Shown here piece after piece: positions 1 to 7,991 of a stretch of 40,218 nt of DNA. Numbering within the stretch: position 1 is the stretch's first letter; every line of letters starts with the position of its first letter. The notes below the pieces were generated by a model. The model worked only from the letters and a program-made list of their open reading frames with translations, was not told the origin of the DNA and searched no databases. Made by a program: the position numbers and the translations under genes. This DNA comes from an uncultured Fidelibacterota bacterium (GTDB lineage: Bacteria > Marinisomatota > Marinisomatia > Marinisomatales > UBA1611): contig CAJWHU010000002.1 in NCBI GenBank assembly GCA_913041325.1, forward strand, positions 1-40,218, written 5' to 3'.

Positions 1-1
1 T

Positions 2-370
2 GTAAATTTTGAAGACAATCTCCCAGATTTAGGTGTTGTAATGTCTGAAATAATACTAAGGCACAACGGCTATAATGTTTTGAATACTGGGTCCCATGCC
101 GAATTAGGAAACCTAGAATTCTTGCTTACTAAAAAAAGTATAGACATAATTGTATTCTATCTCTGTGACATGCAATGTTGTATGGCAACAGTTGAAAACA
201 ATCTAACAAAAACTGAACAGCAAGTGGTAACTATTGCCAAGCTTGCTAAGAAGATGGATATTAAGGTTATTTTCGGTGGTGAAGGTATCCAGCTAATCCC
301 TGCAGTTAAAAAGGTTACGGATCTTACTTTTCAAAAGTATAGTGATTTTAAAAACATTATCACTAACTGA
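2..370 (+). CDS. C-terminal part of a LitR/CarH-like regulator (cobalamin-binding-type domain), truncated by window edge
   Basis: The reading frame is open from base 2 to the TGA at 368-370, so this is the 3' end of a gene that begins upstream; the ATG at base 41 is internal. The visible 122 residues look like the Rossmann half of a B12-binding domain: a loop, a helix that includes SEIILRHNGYNV, a strand, the segment DIIVFYLCDMQCC, and near the end VIFGGEGIQLI. This domain ends MerR-type photoreceptor regulators of the LitR/CarH family, which repress photolyase and carotenoid genes in the dark. The photolyase gene starts 24 bases downstream, the usual neighbourhood for such regulators. Where the family has the cobalamin-ligand motif E/D-x-H-x-x-G, this protein reads N-L-P-D-L-G, so the histidine is a proline. 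The DNA-binding part lies outside the window, so the identification rests on domain shape and context. Confidence 0.5.
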   Translation, partial: VNFEDNLPDLGVVMSEIILRHNGYNVLNTGSHAELGNLEFLLTKKSIDIIVFYLCDMQCCMATVENNLTKTEQQVVTIAKLAKKMDIKVIFGGEGIQLIPAVKKVTDLTFQKYSDFKNIITN

Positions 371-394
371 TATTTATTCACATAATGTAATCTT

Positions 395-1735
395 ATGTTA
401 AACTCTCAGAGGGTTAAAACCCTTAAAGAAGGTTCTTACCAAGGTCAGTCTGTTCTCTACTGGATGAACAGAGACAAGAGAGTAAAAGACAATTGGGCAT
501 TGTTAGAAGCGCAAAATTTAGCGATGAGAAAAAAAGCACCCCTCATTGTATGTTTTCAGTATTTTGGGAAGTTTAAAGAAGCAAATATTAGACAATATAG
601 TTTTCTAGTAAAGGGACTTCTGGAACTCAGTAATGATTTAAAATTACTCAATATAAATTTTTATCTAATTCAGGGTGCGGCAAAACATTCTATACTAAAA
701 ATTATAAACGACAATTCTGTTGGCGCTTTATTTGTTGATTACAACCCGCTAAAATCATACAAGAGAAAAATAGATAACGTTGTTAAACGAATCAATATAC
801 CAGTCTACCAGGTAGATACGCACAATATCATACCTGTTTGGGTAGCATCTCAGAAAAAAGAATTCGCTGCGTACACAATCAGAAAAAAGATTCACAATAA
901 CCTTAATACATTCTTAACAGAGTTTCCAGAAATTAAAAAGCATCCTTATGGATCGGTTACTAGTTTGAATGCTACCTATCAAGAAATAATAGATAAGCTA
1001 GACATAGATCACAATGTAAAAGAAGTTGATTGGATAGAACCTGGTGAGGATGCTGCTCAGAGGAAGCTATCAACTTTAAGTGAAGTTCTACAAGGCTATA
1101 GTTCGTCAAGAAATGATCCAAATAAAAAAGCACTCAGCAACATGAGTCCATATTTTCATTTTGGCCATATATCGGCCCAAAGAGTGGCTCTTGAAATAAA
1201 AAATTCAGAACTAGATAGTGAAGACAAAAATGCTTTTTTGGAAGAAATGATTGTACGCCGGGAATTATCTGATAATTTTTGCGAATACGAACCTCACTAT
1301 GATTATTTTGAAGGATTTCACAAATGGGCGCAAGAAACTCTAAATGACCATAGGGAGGACAAAAGAGATTATTTATACACAAGAGATCAATTTGAAGAAT
1401 CAAAGACTCACGATCCATTATGGAATGCAGCTCAAAATCAAATGAAATTAGAAGGTAAAATGCATGGATACATGCGAATGTATTGGGCGAAAAAGATATT
1501 AGAGTGGAGCGAAAGTCCAGAAGATGCGTTGCAAATAGCTATCGATCTCAATGACAAATACGAGCTTGATGGAAGAGACCCAAACGGCTATGCAGGGATA
1601 GCATGGAGCATAGGGGGAGTGCATGATAGAGCGTGGTTTGAGAGGCCAGTCTACGGTAAGATTAGATACATGAATTATAATGGATGTAAATCAAAATTCA
1701 ATGTAAAAAACTATATTGAAATCTATCACCCCTAA
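395..1735 (+). CDS. phr: Class II CPD photolyase
   Basis: Deoxyribodipyrimidine photolyase: an FAD enzyme that uses blue light to split cyclobutane pyrimidine dimers in DNA. The 446 residues match class II length. The N-terminal antenna-domain start reads VLYWMNRDKRVKDNWAL (residues 21-37), a class II hallmark. The C-terminal FAD domain carries GKMHGYMRMYWAKKILEW (around 354-371) and YAGIAWSIGGVHDRAW (around 401-416), both diagnostic of class II rather than class I photolyases or cryptochromes. The ATG at 395 is the first in-frame start that keeps the conserved N terminus. The gene follows a LitR/CarH-like regulator by 24 bases and precedes a methyltransferase by 10 bases, so the three are probably co-transcribed and may be light-induced. 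The last point is inference from context. Confidence 0.95.
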   Translation: MLNSQRVKTLKEGSYQGQSVLYWMNRDKRVKDNWALLEAQNLAMRKKAPLIVCFQYFGKFKEANIRQYSFLVKGLLELSNDLKLLNINFYLIQGAAKHSILKIINDNSVGALFVDYNPLKSYKRKIDNVVKRINIPVYQVDTHNIIPVWVASQKKEFAAYTIRKKIHNNLNTFLTEFPEIKKHPYGSVTSLNATYQEIIDKLDIDHNVKEVDWIEPGEDAAQRKLSTLSEVLQGYSSSRNDPNKKALSNMSPYFHFGHISAQRVALEIKNSELDSEDKNAFLEEMIVRRELSDNFCEYEPHYDYFEGFHKWAQETLNDHREDKRDYLYTRDQFEESKTHDPLWNAAQNQMKLEGKMHGYMRMYWAKKILEWSESPEDALQIAIDLNDKYELDGRDPNGYAGIAWSIGGVHDRAWFERPVYGKIRYMNYNGCKSKFNVKNYIEIYHP

Positions 1736-1745
1736 CTATTCCGGT

Positions 1746-2354
1746 ATGAGTGAGGCAAAAAACGAAAATAATCCTCAATTCTGGGATTCCATGTATAAAG
1801 CGGATGAATCAGCTTGGGATCTTGGAGGTCCTACACCTTTTTTTGAAGACCTAGCAAAAAGAACTCCAAGAGGTGATCTAATTGTAATTGGATGCGGAAG
1901 CGGGCATGACGCTATCACTTTCGCCAAACACGGATTTAATGTGACCGCAGTTGATTTCGCGCCCTCAGCAATAAAAAATCTCAGAACCGCAAGCAGGGAG
2001 GAAAACGTAAAATTAAAAATTATGGAGCAAGACATATTTAGCCTAACCCCAGAGTATCAAAATAAATTCAACTATATTATAGAACAAACTTGTTTTTGCG
2101 CAATACATCCAAGCAGAAGACAAGAATATGAACGACTTGTGAAAAAATTATTAAAACCGGATGGGCTACTGATTGGTCTATGGTTTCCGCTTGATAAAAA
2201 ATTAGATGAGGGAGGGCCTCCCTACGGTACCTCTATCAAAGAGTTGGAAAATACATTTTGCACTGGTTGGCAAATTATCTCTAAACAATTTAGCAATTTG
2301 TCTGTTAGCTCTAGGACTGGAAGAGAAATATCAATAATCTTTCAAAAACAGTAA
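1746..2354 (+). CDS. SAM-dependent methyltransferase, thiopurine/thiol methyltransferase-like
   Basis: A single-domain class I methyltransferase of about 202 residues. Using the ATG at 1746, the N-terminal segment FWDSMYKADESAWDLGGPTP resembles the 'W-x-x-x-Y-x-x-x-x-x-P/A-W-D-x-G-x-P-x-P' start of the TPMT and halide/thiol methyltransferase family. The SAM-binding glycine loop is VIGCGSGHDA, followed by the acidic strand end VTAVDFAP. An upstream TTG at 1716 would overlap the photolyase end by 20 bases and add ten residues of no obvious conservation, so I prefer the ATG. The family methylates small thiols, thiopurines or halide/chalcogen ions to give volatile or less reactive products. The substrate cannot be read from sequence. 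Its place behind the photolyase could mean a shared stress response or only shared transcription. Confidence 0.8.
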   Translation: MSEAKNENNPQFWDSMYKADESAWDLGGPTPFFEDLAKRTPRGDLIVIGCGSGHDAITFAKHGFNVTAVDFAPSAIKNLRTASREENVKLKIMEQDIFSLTPEYQNKFNYIIEQTCFCAIHPSRRQEYERLVKKLLKPDGLLIGLWFPLDKKLDEGGPPYGTSIKELENTFCTGWQIISKQFSNLSVSSRTGREISIIFQKQ

Positions 2355-2407
2355 TAATAGATAAGACCAATTAATATAATTTTTATAATACTGCATAATT
2401 TGAACGC

Positions 2408-3181
2408 ATGAATGAACTGAATATAGCTATTAATGCCGCAGCTGAGGCTGGAGAAGTAATCTTGAAATACTATCAGTCAGATTATGAAATAAAAGATAAA
2501 GGATTTCAAAATCCTGTAACCACTGCAGATCATGAATCAGACAAGGTGTTGAGAGAAATATTAACTAATGCTTATCCGGATTATGGCTGGCTTTCAGAGG
2601 AAACAATAGACTCAAAATCGAGACTGCAGATGGAGAAAGTCTGGGTAGTAGATCCACTAGACGGTACCAAAGAATTTATCGAAGGTGTACCCCATTTTGT
2701 AGTTAGCATAGCACTTGTCGAATCTGGTAGACCTATTCTTGGTGTCCTGTATAATCCCGTTACTAAAGAAACTTTTACTGCTTATAAAGGAATGGGAGCA
2801 AGGCTGAATGATGAGCTAATTAAGTGCAGCGAAAAAAAACATACTAAACGGATGGTTATCCTCAACAGTCGCTCAGAAATCAACAAGGGCTTGTGGAATA
2901 ATTACCAAGGTCAATTCGCTAAGTTTAAAGCTGTAGGTTCGGTCGCATATAAACTGGGTCTTACTGCCGCTGGAGAGGGCGATGTCTTTGCATCATTAAG
3001 ACCGAAAAACGAGTGGGACATTTGCGCCGGGAACTGTATCATAAATGAGGCTGGTGGGAAGCTGATTGATCTCAATGGTAATCAAAGGGTTTATAATCTA
3101 GATGACACTCTTATTCAGCCAGGTTTAATTGCTGGTGGGAAAGAAGCAGTTGATCAGATATTAGCTTTACTAAGGCCTTAA
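2408..3181 (+). CDS. cysQ: Inositol monophosphatase-superfamily phosphatase, CysQ-like 3'(2'),5'-bisphosphate nucleotidase
   Basis: A Mg2+-dependent phosphatase of the FIG/IMPase superfamily. The metal-site motifs are all visible: WLSEET (about residues 58-63) supplies the glutamate, WVVDPLDGTKEF (79-90) is the D-P-x-D-G-T signature, and EWDICAG (198-204) is the C-terminal metal motif. The 257-residue length and the TKEF version of the signature, rather than TxNF, favour CysQ, which removes the 3'-phosphate of PAP formed in sulfate activation. Some archaeal and bacterial relatives are bifunctional inositol/fructose-bisphosphatases, so substrate is family inference. There is a 53-base gap to the methyltransferase before it and a 167-base gap after it, which suggests it closes the upstream transcription unit. 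Confidence 0.85.
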   Translation: MNELNIAINAAAEAGEVILKYYQSDYEIKDKGFQNPVTTADHESDKVLREILTNAYPDYGWLSEETIDSKSRLQMEKVWVVDPLDGTKEFIEGVPHFVVSIALVESGRPILGVLYNPVTKETFTAYKGMGARLNDELIKCSEKKHTKRMVILNSRSEINKGLWNNYQGQFAKFKAVGSVAYKLGLTAAGEGDVFASLRPKNEWDICAGNCIINEAGGKLIDLNGNQRVYNLDDTLIQPGLIAGGKEAVDQILALLRP

Positions 3182-3348
3182 AATAACCTTCAAAAAACAA
3201 TTCTTACTTTATTTGAAAATTGATTTTTTGTAATTGAAAGGGCCACACTAACAAAAAACTATGATAAATTCCAACTCTTCGTTGCATTATTACTCTATAA
3301 TTCAATGTATAAATTTTATGAAAAAATTTTAAAAATTAGGAAATTATC

Positions 3349-4311
3349 ATGCTAAATATTCCAGATGATGCTATCCCGTGTTTAGATAAGGGTTTTGTTA
3401 GATTAGTGGATTCGATGGGCGGTGATGATGCAATTGTACAGGCTGCACGTGTAAGCTATGGTAAAGGTACCTCAAAAGTATCCCAAGATCGTGGCCTAAT
3501 TAGATACCTCATGAGGCATAGACATTCTACTCCATTCGAAATGGTAGAATTCAAATTCCACTGTAAGATGCCGATATTTGTTGCACGTCAATGGGTTAGA
3601 CATCGAACTGCAAATATTAATGAATACTCGTTGAGATACTCCGAAGCAAGAGATGAATTTTATTATCCTGATCCTGACAATATTCAATTTCAAAGCAAGC
3701 TTAATAAACAAGGTAGGATGGGGGAAGTACCAAACAAGCTCAAACAAAAAGTTGCAAAATATTTTAAAGAGATTTCAGAGCGAAGCTTTGAAATCTACTC
3801 AGAACTTAATGATGAAGGCGTTGCAAGAGAATTAGCGAGGGCTATTTTACCAGTTAATTTATATACTGAATGGTATTGGAAAAATGACTTACACAATCTG
3901 CTCCATTTTATTGGCTTGAGGTCAGATAGTCACGCTCAATATGAAATCCGCGTATTTTCTGATGCAATGGCCAAATCAGTAAAAGAGGTTGCTCCTTTTG
4001 CATGGGAGGCATATCAAGATTACATCATAAATGGACTGAAATTTTCTAAAGTTGAACAGAGTATACTTGAACAGAATCTTCCAAATCGTATTATCGATGA
4101 TGTTCTTGAGGATTTAGTATATCAAATCACCGCAACCCTTCATGTGAACAAGCCTCGTAAAGATGAAGATTTATTTTTGCTATATCAGAAACAAGGCGGA
4201 AATGACTCGGAGCATGATTTCAAATTAAAATGGCAATCAGGGGAGATAAAAAGTGGCAATGTAAGAGAACTTAAAGAGTTTAGAGATAAATTATCTTCAT
4301 TAAAAACTTGA
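3349..4311 (+). CDS. thyX: Flavin-dependent thymidylate synthase ThyX with C-terminal extension
   Basis: Converts dUMP to dTMP using FAD, NADPH and methylene-tetrahydrofolate. The ThyX motif R-H-R-x7-S is present at residues 84-94 (RHRTANINEYS), followed by LRYSEARDEFYYPD. An upstream block, RHRHSTPFEMVEF, is also typical of the family. Most ThyX proteins are about 220-260 residues. This one has 320, with roughly 70 extra residues after the catalytic domain, rich in charged residues and matching no domain I know. The ATG at 3349 has AGGAA a few bases upstream (TTAGGAAATTATC then ATG). No ThyA is seen in the window, and a dCMP deaminase at 37525-37959 belongs to the same pathway. The preceding 167-base gap is AT-rich and probably holds the promoter, but I cannot pick out a convincing -35/-10 pair. 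Confidence 0.95.
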   Translation: MLNIPDDAIPCLDKGFVRLVDSMGGDDAIVQAARVSYGKGTSKVSQDRGLIRYLMRHRHSTPFEMVEFKFHCKMPIFVARQWVRHRTANINEYSLRYSEARDEFYYPDPDNIQFQSKLNKQGRMGEVPNKLKQKVAKYFKEISERSFEIYSELNDEGVARELARAILPVNLYTEWYWKNDLHNLLHFIGLRSDSHAQYEIRVFSDAMAKSVKEVAPFAWEAYQDYIINGLKFSKVEQSILEQNLPNRIIDDVLEDLVYQITATLHVNKPRKDEDLFLLYQKQGGNDSEHDFKLKWQSGEIKSGNVRELKEFRDKLSSLKT

Positions 4312-4338
4312 TGATATCCTGACGATAATGTTCCGCTT

Positions 4339-6552
4339 ATGTCTTTATTCAACAGAGCTGAGGTCATAGATAATAATTTCAGACGATTCGTTCGTTCTGG
4401 AAAACTCCCTGAAGCAAGAACTAAAATACACCTAGATCAGGTTAGCGAAAGCAAAGCTGATCTGATTTCTATTTTTGAATCACAAGTATGTAGTCGTCAT
4501 ATGGATATTGCTGCACGTCTCTTGAAAGATCAGGGCCGTTGTTTTTACACGATTGGTAGTTCTGGTCATGAGGGCAACGCAGTATTTGGAAGAGTATTTC
4601 CATACAAGGACATAGCTTTTTTACATTATCGTAGTGTACCTTTCTTTTTAGAGCGATCAAAGCAACTATCTGGTTCAACACCAATATATGATACAGCTTT
4701 ATCATTCATGGCTTCTTCTGAAGACCCAATCAGTGGAGGTAGGCATAAAGTAATAGGAAGTAAAGAACTAAATATTCCTCCTCAAACTAGTACAATTGCA
4801 AGCCATTTACCTAAGGCGGTAGGAACTGCATTTTCCATTGATAGAGCAAAAGATCTAAATATCCATGAAAGAAAGCTGGCTGACAACAGTATCGTACTAT
4901 GCAGTTTTGGGGACGCGAGTGCCAATCATGCTTCTGCGTTATCCGCTTTTAACACAGCTAGTTTAGTGTCTTCTCAAGGCGGCCATGTCCCGATCATTTT
5001 TATGTGTGAAGACAATGGTAAAGGTATATCTGTGCCTACAAATGATAATTGGATTGAGAGAAACTTTTCCAATAGATACAGCATGAAGTATTTAAAAACA
5101 GACGGCTTAAATATCATCGATTTGATATATAAGTCGAGAATAGCAGAGAAAATATGTAGAATAAATAGAGTTCCTGTGTTTTTGCATATGAAAACGGTTA
5201 GGTTAATGGGGCATGCTGGTTCAGATATAGAAATAGGTTATAGGTCCTTAGATAACATAAAAAAAGATGAGTTTAACGACCCATTATTACATTCTGCACG
5301 TATTATGATGGATAATGGATGCCTCACTAATGATGAAATACTTGATCTGTATGAAAAAAAACGTAATCAGATTAGTTATGTTTTTCACACAGCAACGTCT
5401 AGACCAAAGTTAAATAGGATCGAAGATTTAATGTTACCAATCATTCCTAAAGGTCAAAGAAAAAAAAGTCCTCCCCATCCAGAACTGAGTTTTAGAAAGA
5501 AAATTTTTGGCAAAGAATTTGATCGGCTAAAATATCCGCAGTCTATGGGGAAGTTAATTAACTACGCTCTCAAAGATATTCTTTTGCAATACCCTAATTC
5601 TATCATATTTGGTGAAGATGTGGCCCAAAAGGGCGGTGTCTACAATGTTACCTCAGAACTATATGACCAATTTGGAATTAGAAGAGTCTTTGACAGTCCA
5701 CTGGATGAAACATCAATCATCGGTTTTGCAATAGGTCTTGGACATAATGGATTTCTTCCCATACCCGAGATCCAATTCTTAGCATATTTTCATAATGCTG
5801 AAGATCAGTTAAGGGGCGAAGCCGCAACATTATCTTTTTTTTCGGAAAGTAGGTTCACTAATCCAATGGTTCTGCGTATTCCTGGTCTTGCATATCAAAA
5901 AGGTTTTGGAGGTCATTTTCATAATGATAACTCCCTGGCAATTTTTAGGGATATACCAGGAATTATTTTAGCGGTTCCATCTAATGGTGCAGATGCAGTA
6001 AAAATGCTCAGATCTTCAATTAGGGAAGCATATGAAAATGGTAGAATAATTGTTTTTATAGAGCCAATTGCCTTATATATGAAGAAAGATCTTTACGAAG
6101 ATAAGGATGGTTCTTGGGCTAGCGTATACCCACCATTAGGCGAAGAGGTTAGTCTGGGAGAATTCAAAGTTTACGGGCGTGGCCAGTTCTTAACCATAAT
6201 TACATATGGGAATGGTGTTTATCTATCACTAAAAGCAAAAAATAAATTTGAGAAAAGGTACAAAAAAAAAATAAAAGTCATCGATCTAAGATGGTTATCG
6301 GATATTCAAATGAAAGAAATAATTAAAGAAATTGGCAAGTGTAAAAACATTCTAATTGTGGATGAATGTCGAAGAAGTGGCTGCCACGGAGAGGGTATCT
6401 ACAAAATGCTCAGCGATTTTTCTAAGAAAAATTTGAAAATTATTTTACACGCAGCAAAAGATAGCTTCATACCTTTGGGTGTGGCCTCCACGATTACTCT
6501 ACCCAGTGCGGAGTCAATTTTTTCTCATGCAACGAGATTTCTTGATGAATAA
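4339..6552 (+). CDS. Fused 2-oxoacid (branched-chain type) dehydrogenase E1, alpha plus beta
   Basis: A 737-residue thiamine-diphosphate enzyme in which E1-alpha and E1-beta are one polypeptide. Residues 1 to about 360 are alpha-like: the ThDP/Mg motif runs from GDASANHAS (191-199) to EDN (224-226), with a later RLMGHAGSD loop. Residues about 395-737 are beta-like: GEDVAQKGGVYNVTSEL (425-441), then the FDSPLDE and GHFHNDNS regions. Such E1 proteins decarboxylate a 2-oxoacid and pass the acyl group to a lipoyl E2. Branched-chain 2-oxoacids are the likeliest substrate from the overall pattern. No E2 or E3 gene lies nearby. The stop overlaps the start of the next gene by 8 bases, so the acyltransferase-like protein is translated with it. 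The pairing hints at supply of an acyl starter unit, which is inference. Confidence 0.85.
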   Translation: MSLFNRAEVIDNNFRRFVRSGKLPEARTKIHLDQVSESKADLISIFESQVCSRHMDIAARLLKDQGRCFYTIGSSGHEGNAVFGRVFPYKDIAFLHYRSVPFFLERSKQLSGSTPIYDTALSFMASSEDPISGGRHKVIGSKELNIPPQTSTIASHLPKAVGTAFSIDRAKDLNIHERKLADNSIVLCSFGDASANHASALSAFNTASLVSSQGGHVPIIFMCEDNGKGISVPTNDNWIERNFSNRYSMKYLKTDGLNIIDLIYKSRIAEKICRINRVPVFLHMKTVRLMGHAGSDIEIGYRSLDNIKKDEFNDPLLHSARIMMDNGCLTNDEILDLYEKKRNQISYVFHTATSRPKLNRIEDLMLPIIPKGQRKKSPPHPELSFRKKIFGKEFDRLKYPQSMGKLINYALKDILLQYPNSIIFGEDVAQKGGVYNVTSELYDQFGIRRVFDSPLDETSIIGFAIGLGHNGFLPIPEIQFLAYFHNAEDQLRGEAATLSFFSESRFTNPMVLRIPGLAYQKGFGGHFHNDNSLAIFRDIPGIILAVPSNGADAVKMLRSSIREAYENGRIIVFIEPIALYMKKDLYEDKDGSWASVYPPLGEEVSLGEFKVYGRGQFLTIITYGNGVYLSLKAKNKFEKRYKKKIKVIDLRWLSDIQMKEIIKEIGKCKNILIVDECRRSGCHGEGIYKMLSDFSKKNLKIILHAAKDSFIPLGVASTITLPSAESIFSHATRFLDE

Positions 6553-7558
6553 AGAACGAATAATTATTGTATGTCCAGGGCGTGGTTCATATTCAAGAGA
6601 AACTTCAAATTATTTATCTCAGCATGGTAAAAATATCACCAAAAAAATTAAATGGATGGATGGAGAACGTCACAGAACCGATAAGGCTTCAATAACATAT
6701 CTTGATTCCTCACAATTCAAGTCGAAAATTCATATGGTCGGTGAAAATGCATCCGCACTGATTTTTGCTTGCAGTTTTTCAGATTTTCATCAATTGGATA
6801 ATGAGAAGTATGAAATTGTCGCTATTACAGGTAATTCAATGGGATGGTATACTTCACTTGTTTTATCTGGTTCATTGAATTTAGCAACTGGCTTTCATCT
6901 AATCGAGACAATGGGATCAATGATGAAAGATGAAATAATCGGAGGTCAGCTTATCTATCCTTTAGTAGACAACAACTGGGTAACTGATGAGGTAGTAAGT
7001 GACAAGGTCTTAACGGCTATAAAAGACAGAGGCTTGTATATATCTATAAAATTGGGTGGATATATAGTGGTAGGCGGCCAATTGAAGCAGTTAAAAGCTA
7101 TATCAGAGGCTTTGCCAAAAGTCGATAAGTATCCATTTATAATACCATACCATGCTGCTTTCCATACTCCAATGCTTGATCAAATTTCAAAGTCAGCACT
7201 AAAACTTATTGATACATCAATTTTTAAGAGACCCAAGATCCCGTTAATTGATGGGCGAGGTGATATTTGGACACCATTTGGCACGGATACTAATAGGCTT
7301 AGAGATTACACATTATCTTATCAAGTTATTAACACTTATGATTTCTCTTCATCGATAAATGTAGCGCTTAAAGAGTTTTGCCCAGATAGAATAGTTTTAC
7401 TGGGTCCAGGCAATTCGCTTGGAGGCGTTGTTGGTCAGATTCTTGTTAATCTTAAATGGCTTGGTTTAAGTTCAAAAAAGGAATTTACTAGCCTCCAATC
7501 TCGTGATCCATTTGTCGTATCATTGGGTTTACTAGAGCAGAGAAAGTTATTGGTCTAA
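6545..7558 (+). CDS. FabD-like acyltransferase with altered substrate pocket
   Basis: A 337-residue protein of the malonyl-CoA:ACP transacylase fold. The nucleophile elbow is GNSMGW with Ser98. The catalytic histidine is His207 in HAAFHTP, 109 residues after the serine, exactly the FabD spacing (Ser92/His201 in E. coli). Other pocket residues differ. The arginine that binds the malonyl carboxylate (Arg117 in E. coli, 25 residues after Ser) is Met123, the oxyanion glutamine of PGQGSQ is Arg13 in PGRGSY, and GHSLGE is GNSMGW. The enzyme probably does not use malonyl-CoA. I chose the ATG at 6545, which overlaps the E1 gene by 8 bases; the GTG at 6479 would add a 22-residue tail of frame-shifted E1 sequence. 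It ends 4 bases before the convergent ribH stop. Substrate and partner carrier are unknown. Confidence 0.75.
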   Translation: MNKERIIIVCPGRGSYSRETSNYLSQHGKNITKKIKWMDGERHRTDKASITYLDSSQFKSKIHMVGENASALIFACSFSDFHQLDNEKYEIVAITGNSMGWYTSLVLSGSLNLATGFHLIETMGSMMKDEIIGGQLIYPLVDNNWVTDEVVSDKVLTAIKDRGLYISIKLGGYIVVGGQLKQLKAISEALPKVDKYPFIIPYHAAFHTPMLDQISKSALKLIDTSIFKRPKIPLIDGRGDIWTPFGTDTNRLRDYTLSYQVINTYDFSSSINVALKEFCPDRIVLLGPGNSLGGVVGQILVNLKWLGLSSKKEFTSLQSRDPFVVSLGLLEQRKLLV

Positions 7559-7562
7559 TAAA

Positions 7563-7991
7563 TTACGATTTTAATTGATGAACTGCTGAAAATCCTGCCT
7601 CGTATCCTTTATTTTTTTTCATATCAGGACCTGAACGGATTAATGCTAGTTCTTTATTTTGGCAGGTTAAAACACCAAAAATAATGTTGCCTTTTCTACT
7701 GTTTTTATCACTACTTAAAGTAACCGACATGATTCCGTTTGTAACAGCCTGGGATATATAATGGTAATGATCTGTTTCACCTTTTATAATACATCCTAAA
7801 GCGATTATACAGGAATATTTGTTCTTTGAATTTAAATACTGAACTTTTGCCGGTAGCTCAAATGCACCAGGGACTTCGTGAATTTCTATTCGATCCCTGC
7901 TGTGATTATTTTCTTTCAGAGCAAGTAAACAACCTTCTAAAAGTCCATCGGTAACACGTTTATTAAATGAGCTAATTACTATAGCTATCAT
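7563..7991 (-). CDS. ribH: 6,7-dimethyl-8-ribityllumazine synthase
   Basis: Condenses 5-amino-6-ribitylaminouracil with 3,4-dihydroxy-2-butanone 4-phosphate, the penultimate step of riboflavin synthesis; the family forms pentameric or icosahedral shells. The 142 residues fit the short lumazine synthases. Visible family features are VISSFNKRVTDGLLEG near the N terminus, the substrate-binding VPGAFELP, and GCIIKGETDHYHYI with the general-base histidine. Its ATG overlaps the ribBA stop in an ATGA (7988-7991), so it is translationally coupled as the last gene of the rib operon. Its stop lies 4 bases from that of the convergent acyltransferase gene, leaving no room for a separate terminator. Confidence 0.97.
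   Translation of the reverse strand: MIAIVISSFNKRVTDGLLEGCLLALKENNHSRDRIEIHEVPGAFELPAKVQYLNSKNKYSCIIALGCIIKGETDHYHYISQAVTNGIMSVTLSSDKNSRKGNIIFGVLTCQNKELALIRSGPDMKKNKGYEAGFSAVHQLKS

Noticed and set aside
3182..3348. Small RNA or gene in the gap before thyX
   Set aside because: AT-rich, no hairpin with a T-tract and no open frame with protein-like composition; probably only promoter and leader.
6479..6544. GTG 6479 as the start of the acyltransferase gene
   Set aside because: It would translate E1 coding sequence in another frame for 22 codons. The ATG at 6545 gives the normal FabD-like N terminus and the exact Ser and His positions.
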